From: an uncultured Clostridia bacterium
GTDB lineage: Bacteria > Bacillota > Clostridia > TANB77 > CAG-508
Length of the DNA stretch: 64,000 bases
NCBI GenBank assembly: GCA_934122155.1
Contig: CAKOVX010000005.1
Coordinates: 26,251 to 90,250, forward strand
Direction of reading: 5' to 3'
Shown: positions 18,600 through 28,051 of the stretch, piece by piece
Position numbering within the stretch: position 1 is the stretch's first letter
Layout: the number at the start of each line of letters is the position of its first letter
Notes under the pieces: generated by a model
The model's input: only the letters and a program-made list of their open reading frames with translations
The model's database searches: none
Told to the model about the DNA's origin: nothing
Position numbers and translations under genes: made by a program

Positions 18600-18645
18600 A
18601 AAACATAACATATATATAAATATATATATGCTATGTTTTTTATTT
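18600..18645 (-). terminator. AT-rich terminator hairpin after yebC
   Basis: A long AT-rich inverted repeat (AAACATAGCATATATA with TATATATGTTATGTTT, nearly complementary) ends in eight T residues on the minus strand, between yebC and spoIIIAA. Confidence 0.6.
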
Positions 18646-18668
18646 TAGAACTATTTTATTAAATTTTA

Positions 18669-19394
18669 TTATTCTTCCCAGTTGTGGTATACATTCATAA
18701 CATCATCTAGGTCTTCTAACATATCTATTAATCTTTGCATTTTTGGTGCATCATTTTCACTTAATTGAATATATGTAGATGGCACCATTTGTACTTCTGC
18801 CTCTAAAAATTCTAATCCTTGTGATTCTAGAGCTTCTCTAACTTTTGAAAAATCTTCTGGTGAAGTTGTTATTTCATAACATTCATCAGTTGCTTCAAAG
18901 TCTTCTGCTCCACTATCTAGCGCTAACATCATCATATCATCTTCTGATAGATTTGTTGTAGTTTTATCAATTACTATTACACCTTTTTTACTAAATAAAT
19001 ATGATACACATCCTGTTGTTCCTAAGTTTCCACCAGCTTTATCAAATGCATGGCGTACATCTGCTGCTGTTCTGTTTTTATTATCTGTGCTTGCTTCAAC
19101 TATAACTGCAACACCATTTGCTCCATATCCTTCATAAATAATTTCTTCATAGTTTTCATTGCTTCCAGCTCCTGAAGCTTTTTTGATTGCATTATTGATT
19201 GTATCATTTGGCATGTTATTTGCTTTACATTTAGCAATAACATCTTTTAATTTAGAATTACCAGCAGGATCAGGTCCTCCCTCTTTTACTGCAATTAATA
19301 ATTCTCTACCTAATTTTGTAAATATTTTTCCTCTTGCTGCATCTGCTTTACCTTTTTTAGCTGCAATATTATGCCATTTGCTATGTCCTGACAT
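18669..19394 (-). CDS. yebC: YebC/PmpR-family transcription and translation factor
   Basis: The N-terminus MSGHSKWHNIAAKKGKADA is diagnostic of the YebC/TACO1 family. Its 241 residues form the usual three domains. Family members act as DNA-binding regulators, and some help translation of difficult stretches such as polyprolines. Translation support would be interesting in an organism with apparent frameshift signals, but nothing here shows such a role. It has GGAGGAATTA before its ATG. Confidence 0.92.
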   Translation of the reverse strand: MSGHSKWHNIAAKKGKADAARGKIFTKLGRELLIAVKEGGPDPAGNSKLKDVIAKCKANNMPNDTINNAIKKASGAGSNENYEEIIYEGYGANGVAVIVEASTDNKNRTAADVRHAFDKAGGNLGTTGCVSYLFSKKGVIVIDKTTTNLSEDDMMMLALDSGAEDFEATDECYEITTSPEDFSKVREALESQGLEFLEAEVQMVPSTYIQLSENDAPKMQRLIDMLEDLDDVMNVYHNWEE

Positions 19395-19512
19395 GGTTAA
19401 TTCCTCCTTCTTTATATTATAACATAAAATAATTTTGCAAAATAATTATAACATAATAAAAAAAGTTTTGGTAGCCTTTTTATAAATATTTTTTATAGTA
19501 TCTCTTCAAAAC

Positions 19513-19541
19513 AAAATAAGGCAATGCAAATTGCCTTATTT
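19513..19541 (-). terminator. Terminator after the wall-anchored surface protein gene
   Basis: AAATAAGGCAA pairs with TTGCCTTATTT around a six-base loop and is followed by TTGTTTT on the minus strand. Confidence 0.7.
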
Positions 19542-19553
19542 TTGCTTTCATTT

Positions 19554-21569
19554 TTAATGTTTTGGTTGTATTTTTTTGCTGTTAATTACTATTGTTGTTC
19601 CCAATGTTGTTACTATTATTAGTATTGCAATGTAAATACCAATATTATCACCAGTCTTTGGGTTGTCTAGTTTTTCACCTTCCGTTTTTTTCACATCTTC
19701 ATATGCTAATGCATATGTTGAGAATTTATCTGTGTCAAAAGATATTCCTAACCCATTTTCTGTTAACTTTGCATCTAGTATTTCTGTCTTTTCTCCATGG
19801 TTTCTTACAATATAATATCTTCTGTTATATCCTTCCGGAACTGTTCTTAAATCTTGTGGTAATTGTATGGTTACTGATATTTTGTCTTTTAATTCATCTA
19901 TTGTAGCAATTGGTTCATTTGTATTTTTTTCTTTAATAGCTACAAAAAGATTAAAAAATTTAACAAGTTTAGCTGTGTTTGACTGTTTGTTTAAAGCTCC
20001 TGTCATTTCATTTTGAAGTTCATTTGTAACCTGAGGTTCATCTTCTACTATTAAATTTACGGTAGTACTTATGTCTTTAATTTTCTCTGCTAATTCTTTA
20101 TTATTATTTACTGAATCAATTAATATTTTTTCTGTTTTTTCCTTGTTTTCTATGCCTATTGTAACTTTTTCAACTTCTTTGTTTGAATCAATTGCTGGTA
20201 CCTCCGCCTCTTTAGTAGTTTTAACAAATTCAGCTTTAATTGTAACTTCTGAATTAGGCATTGTAAATTTATTGTTTTCAACTTTCACTTCTTTTTGGTT
20301 AGCATCTAATACCGTTAATGTTTTTAATTTGTATTCTTCATTTTCTTTTACTGTTAATGTTACAGTTTCACCAACTATTGCTTTAGATTTATCTGTTGTA
20401 ATTGTTCCATTTGTTGCATTCACAATTTTTATGTTATTTTCTTTTGCAACAGCATATTTACCATCAATTTTTTTGCATACATTTCCTGCACTAATGTAGT
20501 CTGTTACATCCGATTCAAAATTTCCACTTGTTACAAAGTTTTTTACATTTGATTTAAACACAGTTGATAAATCAAAGTCTTCTTTTTTAGCTTCTGAGAC
20601 AAAACTTACATTATTTATTCTTAAAGATTTTATACTTGTTTCTGTTGTATTTTTATCCATATATTCATAAAATACAACACCATTTTTACTAGTATATGTA
20701 CCTCCATCTATTTTTAAATCAATGTTTTTAGCATACCCTACATTTGATTCTATTTGTACTGCTGCGCCTGATGGATTTATTCCATTTGACCATGTTTGTG
20801 TTGGTCTCTCATCTGTTCCATTTGAATAAATGTTAGCATTTTTTATATCAAATGTTCCAGCTTTTATTCCTAAGCCAGCTCCTACTCCACCAATTTCAGC
20901 TCCATTAATTTTCCAATTTGCAAAACCTGCTGCATAAATTCCACTACCTGTTGCAGTAATTTTAGCTGTTGAACCTAAATTAATTATTGGTGCATTTTTA
21001 GTGTGTTTTATTTGTCCGTTAATGTAAATTCCTGAACCTACTCCACCATCTGAGTCTGTAAGACCATTCATTGTGCCATCACAATTAACTACAACACCAT
21101 AAGCATATGGATTTCCTTTTGAAGTATATGGTGTTACAAATATTGCTGTCCATCCTGATAGTGTAACGTCTTTACCAATATTTACAACTGTATAATTTGT
21201 ATCATTTTCGTTGTTTGAGCCTTTTAAGTAAAGTGCTCCATAATACATTGTGTTCTCTTTTACTGTTCCTTTTCCTGTTAATGTGACCTTAGCATTTTGT
21301 ATACTGACCGTTTTGTTTTGCGCAGAAATAATATGATTGTTTAAATCTATTGTAATTTCTTTTCCATCGTTTATTTCTAGTGATTTGTCTAATGTAATAT
21401 CTTTAATTATTGTTATTACATCTCCTTTATTGGCATTTTCTACCGCCTCTTCTAGTGTTGCATACTCTTTTGTGCCTATCTTGGCAACATTATTCTCTTC
21501 TGCAAATACCACCATAGGTGTTATTAGTAAAATCATCATGAGTATAATGCATAGTGCAATTTTTTTCAT
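19554..21569 (-). CDS. Sortase-anchored surface protein with beta-helix and bacterial-repeat domains
   Basis: The 671-residue protein has a signal peptide (residues 1-23, ending VFA). Residues about 30-370 form a right-handed beta-helix-like domain (ITIDLNNHIISAQ; GSGIYING; GSGIYAAG). Residues about 380-450 are a bacterial repeat domain (NGTITTDKSKAIVGETVTLTV). A helical and beta-rich stalk follows. The C-terminus has NPKTGD, a hydrophobic helix and a basic tail, a cell-wall sorting signal with N in place of the canonical L. The sortase gene lies immediately upstream on the same strand. A role in adhesion or matrix binding is inferred. Confidence 0.85.
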   Translation of the reverse strand: MKKIALCIILMMILLITPMVVFAEENNVAKIGTKEYATLEEAVENANKGDVITIIKDITLDKSLEINDGKEITIDLNNHIISAQNKTVSIQNAKVTLTGKGTVKENTMYYGALYLKGSNNENDTNYTVVNIGKDVTLSGWTAIFVTPYTSKGNPYAYGVVVNCDGTMNGLTDSDGGVGSGIYINGQIKHTKNAPIINLGSTAKITATGSGIYAAGFANWKINGAEIGGVGAGLGIKAGTFDIKNANIYSNGTDERPTQTWSNGINPSGAAVQIESNVGYAKNIDLKIDGGTYTSKNGVVFYEYMDKNTTETSIKSLRINNVSFVSEAKKEDFDLSTVFKSNVKNFVTSGNFESDVTDYISAGNVCKKIDGKYAVAKENNIKIVNATNGTITTDKSKAIVGETVTLTVKENEEYKLKTLTVLDANQKEVKVENNKFTMPNSEVTIKAEFVKTTKEAEVPAIDSNKEVEKVTIGIENKEKTEKILIDSVNNNKELAEKIKDISTTVNLIVEDEPQVTNELQNEMTGALNKQSNTAKLVKFFNLFVAIKEKNTNEPIATIDELKDKISVTIQLPQDLRTVPEGYNRRYYIVRNHGEKTEILDAKLTENGLGISFDTDKFSTYALAYEDVKKTEGEKLDNPKTGDNIGIYIAILIIVTTLGTTIVINSKKIQPKH

Positions 21570-21713
21570 TTTATTTTATCCTCCTATATTTCTTTGGTTT
21601 TGTCAATAGATGTATTTATTGACACTTTTATTATATCTTAATAGCATTGTAGCTTCAAGTTTTTTAACTATTTGTAACACAATTTTAATATTATTGTAAT
21701 ATTTTTGCAAAGC

Positions 21714-21744
21714 AAAAATAAGCCAGCAAATGCTAGCTTATTTT
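21714..21744 (-). terminator. Terminator overlapping the sortase stop codon
   Basis: A 13-base stem with one mismatch (AAAATAAGCCAGC / GCTAGCTTATTTT) and loop AAAT. The stop codon of the sortase lies in the proximal arm, and T-rich sequence follows. Confidence 0.65.
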
Positions 21745-22505
21745 ATTTTTACTGCATGAAGTACAACTCTATATTTGTCATTATTTGCACAAGTTGATAA
21801 AGTTAGTATATTGCTGTCTTCATTTACTTCTGTTTTAAAGTCTTTCAAACTCCTTTTTTTCAATGTTTTTATAAATTCTTTAAACTCAATTTTATTAAAG
21901 TCTGTTTTTATATAATAGTCTTCTCTTTCTATTTGATATACAGAAAAAATTTCATAAATTGAATTTTCTTTTTCAGTTATTAATGTTATATATTTATTTT
22001 CTTCATTATTGTACCATTTTGGTTTTATAACATCTTTAAGACTACCAAACATACTGTTGTCTTGCATATTATGTCCATATATAATTAAGTTTTTATCTGT
22101 CCCATCAAATTTATTCTTATAGTCTGCAAATGGCCATCCAGCTATATTATATTCTTTATAATAATTATGTGTTAAATAATAATCATTATCTTTTGTTTTT
22201 ACTATTGGGTATTCAATATTGCTGTTTTCTACCTTCAGCCATGCAACTGTATCTTTATTTTTTTCTTTTAAAGAACTAAAATTCACTTTGTATTTCAAAC
22301 TATCATTTTCTTTTTTTGTCTCTTCAATTGTAATAGCATCTGATATCTCTTGTATTATGGTTTTATTTTTTTGATTATTTTGTATCCATTCACTAATTTT
22401 GATAATTGAAAAGATGAGCAGAATTATAAATATTATTTCAACAAAAAAAATCACTGTTCTTTTTTTATGATTTTTACTTTTAGTAGCTGCATGTTTACCT
22501 CTCAA
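21738..22505 (-). CDS. srtB: Class B sortase
   Basis: Membrane-bound transpeptidase that attaches sorting-signal proteins to the cell wall. A basic N-terminus and one membrane helix (about residues 17-38) precede the catalytic domain. The active-site histidine is in IIYGHNM (about residue 145), the cysteine in LSTC (about 239) and the arginine in YRVV (about 246). Its 255 residues fit class B. Its neighbour downstream carries an NPKTG signal, so the two probably form an enzyme-substrate pair. Confidence 0.88.
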   Translation of the reverse strand: MRGKHAATKSKNHKKRTVIFFVEIIFIILLIFSIIKISEWIQNNQKNKTIIQEISDAITIEETKKENDSLKYKVNFSSLKEKNKDTVAWLKVENSNIEYPIVKTKDNDYYLTHNYYKEYNIAGWPFADYKNKFDGTDKNLIIYGHNMQDNSMFGSLKDVIKPKWYNNEENKYITLITEKENSIYEIFSVYQIEREDYYIKTDFNKIEFKEFIKTLKKRSLKDFKTEVNEDSNILTLSTCANNDKYRVVLHAVKIK

Positions 22506-22538
22506 TAAGTGTTCACCGCTTTCTTGTTATTAATATGT

Positions 22539-23648
22539 TTAAATTTTAATAATTTTTTCCCATGGTAAATCTTCTTTGCCAAAATGTCCATAGTTTGTTG
22601 TCTGTTTATATATTGGCCTTTTTAAATCTAAATATTCTATTATTCCATTTGGAGTTAAATCAAATTTTTCTTTTACTAATTCTACTATTTTTTCTTCAGG
22701 TATAGTTGCTGTTTCAAATGTATTTATGTACACAGATAATGGTTGTTTCATTCCTATTGCATATGATATTTGAATTTCACATTTTTTAGCATATCCATTT
22801 GCAACTATATTCTTAGCAATATGTCTTAGCATATAGCTTGCACTTCTATCTACTTTGCTTGCATCTTTGCCTGAAAATGCTCCACCACCATGTCTGCTAT
22901 ATCCGCCATATGTATCTACTATTAGTTTTCTGCCTGTAAGCCCTGTGTCTCCTAAAGGCCCTCCTATTACAAATCTTCCTGTTGGGTTTACATATATCTT
23001 TGTGTTTTCATCAATGTACTTTTCTGGTATAACTGGTTTTATAACTTTTTCAATTATATCTTGTTTCATTTGTGCCATATCTACATCTGCTAAATGTTGG
23101 TTTGAAATTAATATTGTTTCTATTCTTTTGGGCCTGTCATCTTCATATTCTACTGTTACTTGTGTTTTTCCGTCTGGTCTTAAATATGGTATCACTTTTT
23201 CTTTTCTTACCTTTGTCAATTGTTTAGCTAATTTATGTGCCATGTCAATTGCAAATGGCATATAACTTTCTGTTTCGTCACAGGCATAGCCAAACATAAT
23301 TCCTTGATCTCCTGCTCCGCCAATGTCAACTCCCATTGCAATATCACTACTTTGCGTTGTGATATTTGTTTGTATTTTGCAAGTTTTATAGTCAATATCT
23401 GTTTGTTCATTGTCATAGCCTATTTGTTTTATTGTTTCCCTTGCAATTTTTTCTGCATCAATTTTTGCATTTGTGGTAATTTGGCCTGCTATTGTAATTA
23501 AATTTTTTGAAGCAAAGGTTTCAATTGCCACTCTTGAGTTTTCGTCTTGTTCAAGACATTCATCCAAAATACTATCTGATATTAAATCACATAATTTATC
23601 TGGATGACCTTCTGTTACACTCTCAGAAGTAAATAAAAAGTCTTTCAT
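22539..23648 (-). CDS. metK: S-adenosylmethionine synthetase
   Basis: It makes S-adenosylmethionine from methionine and ATP. The signature motifs are ESVTEGHPDK (residue 8 on), GAGDQGIMFGYA (about 110) and GGGAFSGKDASKVDRSA (about 255). At 369 residues it is somewhat shorter than the common 390-400 but keeps all motifs. No SAM riboswitch is visible upstream; a sigma-A-type promoter is. Confidence 0.95.
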   Translation of the reverse strand: MKDFLFTSESVTEGHPDKLCDLISDSILDECLEQDENSRVAIETFASKNLITIAGQITTNAKIDAEKIARETIKQIGYDNEQTDIDYKTCKIQTNITTQSSDIAMGVDIGGAGDQGIMFGYACDETESYMPFAIDMAHKLAKQLTKVRKEKVIPYLRPDGKTQVTVEYEDDRPKRIETILISNQHLADVDMAQMKQDIIEKVIKPVIPEKYIDENTKIYVNPTGRFVIGGPLGDTGLTGRKLIVDTYGGYSRHGGGAFSGKDASKVDRSASYMLRHIAKNIVANGYAKKCEIQISYAIGMKQPLSVYINTFETATIPEEKIVELVKEKFDLTPNGIIEYLDLKRPIYKQTTNYGHFGKEDLPWEKIIKI

Positions 23649-23686
23649 AGTGTTCCTCCATTTATTTATAAATTTGTGGCATAAAC

Positions 23687-23714
23687 ATTATATCATTTTA
23701 TACCCTAAATGCAA
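23687..23714 (-). promoter_or_regulatory. Predicted sigma-A promoter of metK
   Basis: On the minus strand TTGCAT (23709-23714) and TATAAT (23687-23692) are spaced by 16 bases, about 40 bases before the metK start. Confidence 0.55.
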
Positions 23715-23760
23715 TCATATTTTCTGGTTTTTTTCATAAATTTATATTGGTGAATTTTTT

Positions 23761-24861
23761 GTGATAATTAAAAGTTTTAAAATAAATAAAAGTTTAATTT
23801 TAATACCTATTACTATATTAGCACTACTAATAATTTTATTGGTTTGTTATATTGTAATTACTGCTCCAGTTTTGCCTACTAGTGGTCAAACAGAAAAATA
23901 TATTTACAGCGAACAACCTGAAACCAGCCAACCTGAAACAAAAAAAGATTATATTAAATGGTTTGAATTTAAAGTAAGTTATGAAGTATTAGATAAAACC
24001 TCAAAATTGGATATTAATTCTCATCAAAAGAACGAAGCAGTAAAATACAATTGGATTGAACTCATATCTTATTTAGCTTGCAAATATGGAAATAATTTTT
24101 CTAAATTTAAGCAAGCAGATTTAGATAAACTAGTATCTGAATTAAAAGCTGGTAAAACCATGAGTGAACTAACTGAAAAAATGAAATTATATAAATATTA
24201 CTTTGATGGGTACGATTCTTCATTACACGAGTTTATAGGAGATTATCAAATTGAAGTAAAAGATTCAAACTCAACAACAAAAAAGTTTGAAGAAAAGTAT
24301 GGTTTAAAAGTATTTTGCCCTATTGCTAAAAATTATAGTTTTAGTCATTATGATGATTTTGGTGCTTCTAGATCTTATGGCTATAAACGTGTTCATTTTG
24401 GAAATGACTTAATGGGAAATATTGGTACTCCTGTTATTGCTGTTGAATCAGGTATTGTTGAAGCTGTTGGCTGGAATCAATATGGTGGGTGGAGGATTGG
24501 TATTCGTAGTTTTGACAAAAAACGTTATTACTATTATGCTCATTTAAGAAAGAATCATCCATATGTTGAAAATATTAAAGAGGGGCAGATTGTGCAGGCT
24601 GGTGATGTTATTGGTTACCTTGGAATGACGGGTTATAGTGCAAAAGAAAATGTAAACAATATAAATGTTCCTCATTTGCACTTTGGCATTCAACTTATTT
24701 TTAATGAAGTACAAAAAGAAGGTCCTAATCAAATTTGGTGTGATTTATATAATTTAGTAAATTTCTTGCAAAGAAATCGTAGTGAAGTTTATAAAAGCAA
24801 TCAAAAAACAAAAGATTATAGTCGAAAAATTGATTTTATTGATTCATGTTTGCCTGATTAA
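23761..24861 (+). CDS. Membrane-anchored M23 (LytM-type) peptidase
   Basis: The 366-residue protein starts with GTG and has one membrane helix (about residues 12-32). A helical region follows, then a C-terminal M23 domain with the zinc ligands HFGND (about 212-216) and HLHFG (about 304-308). Such enzymes cut peptide cross-links in peptidoglycan, and members occur in sporulation and cell separation. It is divergent from metK and has its own terminator. The ribosome binding site is weak (GGTGA). Confidence 0.85.
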   Translation: MIIKSFKINKSLILIPITILALLIILLVCYIVITAPVLPTSGQTEKYIYSEQPETSQPETKKDYIKWFEFKVSYEVLDKTSKLDINSHQKNEAVKYNWIELISYLACKYGNNFSKFKQADLDKLVSELKAGKTMSELTEKMKLYKYYFDGYDSSLHEFIGDYQIEVKDSNSTTKKFEEKYGLKVFCPIAKNYSFSHYDDFGASRSYGYKRVHFGNDLMGNIGTPVIAVESGIVEAVGWNQYGGWRIGIRSFDKKRYYYYAHLRKNHPYVENIKEGQIVQAGDVIGYLGMTGYSAKENVNNINVPHLHFGIQLIFNEVQKEGPNQIWCDLYNLVNFLQRNRSEVYKSNQKTKDYSRKIDFIDSCLPD

Positions 24862-24897
24862 AAAAGATTCTCATGTACACCATGAGAATCCTTTTTA
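24862..24897 (+). terminator. Terminator after the M23 peptidase gene
   Basis: GATTCTCATG pairs with CATGAGAATC around TACAC, followed by CTTTTTAATT. Confidence 0.8.
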
Positions 24898-24918
24898 ATT
24901 ATTTTTTAAATAATTTCA

Positions 24919-25520
24919 TTATTTCATTATTTTATTATATATTTTTTTATACCATGGTAACTTTTCTATAACTGTCAAATTACCTTTTGAATCTGCATTA
25001 TTGCTATTTATATATTGTTCTTGTTTTTTAGTAACTTTTGTTCATCAATAGGTTTATTTTTATCAATATTTGGAACATAATCTTTGCTCTTGTGATTTTT
25101 TATTAATTCTCTAAGTTGTAATGGTATTTAATTTTCTTAAACTCGTCTCTTTTAAATGTTCCTTGTAAAAAGTCTTTTTCATTTTTTACAAACACTGGAG
25201 CCTCTTTTACAGACTCCAATCTTTCTTTATAAATTTTTTTATCTTCTTCGTTTTCAAACATTAAATTTAAAAAATTATCTACCTTTTCTTGTTCAGTCAC
25301 ATCTGTTTTATAAAATTGTTCTACTTTTTCTTTAAGTTTTTCCGGTTTTAATGCCATTGTACGTGCCGTCTGCAATTACTTGTTTACCATGATTGCCTGG
25401 ATATTTTTTAATGTGTTCACAAACTTCTGATAAGCTTTTCCAGTCCTCTTTTGTGTCATGCAAAATAGGCGAAACAACTTCTGCTCCTCCTTTAGCTACT
25501 AATACTTCCTCTAGCAAAAT
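24919..25520 (-). pseudogene. Decayed gene with at least three frame changes
   Basis: Three or four reading frames each carry part of one plausible protein: a segment with LLEEVLVAKGGAEVV, then ALKPEKLKEKVEQF to KKIKYHYN, then RELIKNHKSKDYVPN and a tail ending PWYKKIYNKIMK. The frame changes go in both directions (+1, then -1 twice), none falls at a CGG codon, and the 5' end lacks a ribosome binding site. I recognise no family. It reads as an eroded gene and serves as a contrast to the CGG sites. Confidence 0.6.
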
Positions 25521-25556
25521 AAAAGATTAAGTTTATGTAATAAAAACTTAATCTTT
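25521..25556 (-). terminator. Terminator after ytfJ
   Basis: AAAGATTAAGTTT pairs with AAACTTAATCTTT, shortly after the ytfJ stop on the minus strand. Confidence 0.65.
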
Positions 25557-25579
25557 TTGTAATACAACTGTAATGTATT

Positions 25580-26185
25580 TTACTGTACCTCATCATTATC
25601 GTCAGTTTCATCATACTCATAATCATATTCTATTGGTTCTGGTCTTGAAACCCTTGTGTGTTTTGGTTTTGCTTTAGCTTGTGTAGTTGGTATTGTCTCT
25701 TCATCTTTTTCTAATATGTCTTTTACTTGCTTTTTTATTTTTTCTTGATTTTTCATCTCTTCTTTTTTGTTTTGCATGCTTTTATTTAACGCATTATTAA
25801 CCTTTTCCATTAGGTCCGGTACATAGTCTAGCAATCTATCAATTGCTGAACAATGTTCTACTGGTAATAATTTAACATTGTTTTGTTGAACTACTAAAAA
25901 AGCAACTGGTGAAATTGAAACTCCTGCACCACTTCCTCCACCAAAAGGAAGTCTATATTGTATTGCCTCTTCTTTTTCTTTTTTAGTATACTCATCAATT
26001 GTTTCTCCTTTAAACTCACTTCCTCCTGCTGCGAAACCAAATCCAACTTTTGAAATTGGAATTATTATTATGTTGTTGTTAGTTTCAATAGGTTCTCCTA
26101 TAATTGTATTTACATCTACCATGTCCCTAATGCTGTTCATAGCTGTAAGCATAAGGTTTTCTATTGGATGTTGTTGAACACTCAT
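25580..26185 (-). CDS. ytfJ: GerW-family sporulation protein YtfJ
   Basis: The core (VDVNTIIGEPIETNNNIIIIPISKVGFGFAAGGSEF, then LPFGGGSGAGVSISPVAF) is diagnostic of the GerW/YtfJ family of spore proteins. In Bacillus the gene is expressed in the forespore. The C-terminal 50 residues are a charged, basic and acidic tail not seen in all members. Its 5' end overlaps the 3' end of the DUF2953 gene by 59 bases in another frame, so the two are likely coupled. Confidence 0.92.
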   Translation of the reverse strand: MSVQQHPIENLMLTAMNSIRDMVDVNTIIGEPIETNNNIIIIPISKVGFGFAAGGSEFKGETIDEYTKKEKEEAIQYRLPFGGGSGAGVSISPVAFLVVQQNNVKLLPVEHCSAIDRLLDYVPDLMEKVNNALNKSMQNKKEEMKNQEKIKKQVKDILEKDEETIPTTQAKAKPKHTRVSRPEPIEYDYEYDETDDNDEVQ

Positions 26186-26765
26186 TTTTCTTTCTTCCTT
26201 TCTTTAATAACATATATATTATATTGATAATATGTACCATTTTTATTTCAATTATACAGTTTAAGTTAATTTTGTATAAATTTTTATTGTTATAAATTGG
26301 CTTTATATTATAAATATAATTTTCTCTTTTTAATTTTTTTGCTAAATATGGCAATGTTATAGATATTGCTGATGAAATTGTTGCTACTAAAAATGAAGTT
26401 ACTACTGGGCTTACTACTCCTAAATTTGCATCTAAACTTAAATATGATATTTTAGGTTGTAATTTTGGCAATTCTTTTAAGTCTTTTGCTGTAAAATCTT
26501 TTCTAAATTTTTTTAAATCCAGTTTTTCTAATTGCATTTTTGAGTACATTTTTCTAACTCTGTCATTGTTCAGGCTATACCATATCCATTTAATTTTATT
26601 GCCTAAATATAGCGAAAATATTATTGAATATTCATTTTTGTTTTTAGGTTCCATATTTGATACACTCAAGTTTTTTATTTGTATATGTAATGTTGATAAT
26701 ATTATTAAAATCAGTGTTATTATTAGTAATATAAATATTCCAAGCAAAATTAAAACTAATACCAT
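26127..26765 (-). CDS. ytfI: DUF2953 membrane protein (YtfI-like)
   Basis: The 212 residues have an N-terminal helix (about 2-24) and a middle domain with LGVVSPVVTSFLVATIS, typical of DUF2953, which usually lies directly before ytfJ. Its last 19 codons overlap ytfJ. The end (KGRKKNECSTT...) therefore encodes part of the ytfJ ribosome binding site region. The function is unknown, but the gene context suggests sporulation. Confidence 0.8.
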   Translation of the reverse strand: MVLVLILLGIFILLIITLILIILSTLHIQIKNLSVSNMEPKNKNEYSIIFSLYLGNKIKWIWYSLNNDRVRKMYSKMQLEKLDLKKFRKDFTAKDLKELPKLQPKISYLSLDANLGVVSPVVTSFLVATISSAISITLPYLAKKLKRENYIYNIKPIYNNKNLYKINLNCIIEIKMVHIINIIYMLLKKGRKKNECSTTSNRKPYAYSYEQH

Positions 26766-26819
26766 TATAAACTCCTTTTTTGAAGTTATTTGATATTAGT
26801 TTTTCCATTTTTTATATTT

Positions 26820-27587
26820 TTAAACAGTTTTCTTAGCCTTTTCTACTGTAATATCTCCAAAAAGCTCTTCTTGTTGTGTAATTACTTTGCTTCTTCTAGA
26901 CAATTCTAAAAGCCCAGAAAATGCTGTCATTAGCTCTTTTCTGTTGCATTTTGCTGTTGGAAATAATTTATTAAAAACAAACTTTTTACTTCTAATAAGC
27001 TCTTTAAACATTATTTTTAGTTTGCTTTCAACAGTATATGTATCTGTAATTGCAATTTGTTCAATGTTTTTAGCATTTTGATTTAGTTTTTGTGCGTTTT
27101 TTTCTATTATATTTTTATACATTTCAGAAATTATTTCTTTGGTATATGTTGCCTCCAGTTTCTGTTTTGGTAGTTCAATTATTTCCGGATTTTTAAATAT
27201 TTTTTTAGAGTTGTTTTCTACACATTCTCTTAAATTCTTAGTAATTTCTTTATATTTTTTATATTCTATAATTCTTCTTAAAAGCTCTTCTTCTGTTAAT
27301 TCTTTTTCATCTTCGGTGTCACTTGGTAAAAGTGTTTTTGATTTTAAATATAATAAAGTAGAGGCCATTATTAAAAATTCACTTGCTATTTCTAAATTAA
27401 GCTTTTCCATAGCATTTAAGTATTCTATATATTGATCTGTAATTTCACTAATTTTTATATCACAAATATCCATTTTATTTTTGTCAATTAAATGACATAG
27501 CAAATCTAGCGGACCTTCAAAATTTTCCACTTTTACTTTATATTTATTTGTTTCTAATGTTAATACATTTTGCATATAATTACCCAT
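26820..27587 (-). CDS. scpA: Segregation and condensation protein A
   Basis: The kleisin subunit of the SMC-ScpAB condensin. The N-terminal block FEGPLDLLCHLIDKNKMDICDIKI binds the SMC neck, and the C-terminal winged helix (ELMTAFSGLLELSRRSKV) binds the SMC cap. Its 255 residues fit. Its start overlaps the recX stop (TAATG). The scpB gene, normally next, is not present between scpA and the DUF2953 gene. Confidence 0.92.
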   Translation of the reverse strand: MGNYMQNVLTLETNKYKVKVENFEGPLDLLCHLIDKNKMDICDIKISEITDQYIEYLNAMEKLNLEIASEFLIMASTLLYLKSKTLLPSDTEDEKELTEEELLRRIIEYKKYKEITKNLRECVENNSKKIFKNPEIIELPKQKLEATYTKEIISEMYKNIIEKNAQKLNQNAKNIEQIAITDTYTVESKLKIMFKELIRSKKFVFNKLFPTAKCNRKELMTAFSGLLELSRRSKVITQQEELFGDITVEKAKKTV

Positions 27588-28048
27588 TATTCTAATATTT
27601 CAAATGCTTCTTTAATAGTTTCTGGCAAATAACCTTTTCTGTATAAAAATTGCTCGATTTCCTCTTTTTCCATTTGAGTTTGCTTTTTTAATATGATTTT
27701 TTGTGCACATTTTAATTCATATTCTTTTATTTCATCTTCATGTTTATCAAAATATGTGTCTATTATATCACTGCTAAGACCTTTTGCATATAATTTATTT
27801 CGCATTTCTTTTATTGACAATGTATTTATGGCTATAAACTCATTAACTGCTCTTTCTATATAATTTTCGTCATTTATATATCCAATTTCTTTTAAATGTT
27901 CAATAACATCTTCTAATAAGTTTTGGTCAACAGAAGAAGAGAACTTCTGAATTACTTCTTTTTCAGTTCTCTTCTTATACATTATATACTTTAATACTTT
28001 AGTTTTTAATTTATCAAATTCTTCTATATTGTCGTACAATGTTTTCAC
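27587..28048 (-). CDS. recX: RecA regulator RecX
   Basis: A 153-residue helical-repeat protein (KVLKYIMYKKRTEKEV; LKEIGYINDENYIERAV; KLYAKGLSSDIID; FLYRKGYLPETI) that modulates RecA filaments. It follows recA by three bases and overlaps scpA by one base, so the three genes are transcriptionally linked. Confidence 0.88.
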   Translation of the reverse strand: MKTLYDNIEEFDKLKTKVLKYIMYKKRTEKEVIQKFSSSVDQNLLEDVIEHLKEIGYINDENYIERAVNEFIAINTLSIKEMRNKLYAKGLSSDIIDTYFDKHEDEIKEYELKCAQKIILKKQTQMEKEEIEQFLYRKGYLPETIKEAFEILE

Positions 28049-28051
28049 CTA

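Noticed and set aside
18536..18600. Sigma-E promoter before spoIIIAA
   Set aside because: Expected biologically, but I could not find a convincing pair of -35 and -10 elements.
23649..23760. SAM riboswitch upstream of metK
   Set aside because: The leader is about 40 bases from the predicted promoter to the start, too short, and no S-box core is seen.
24919..25520. Counting the decayed gene as another CGG frameshift
   Set aside because: Its frame changes are in both directions and no in-frame CGG lies at any of them.
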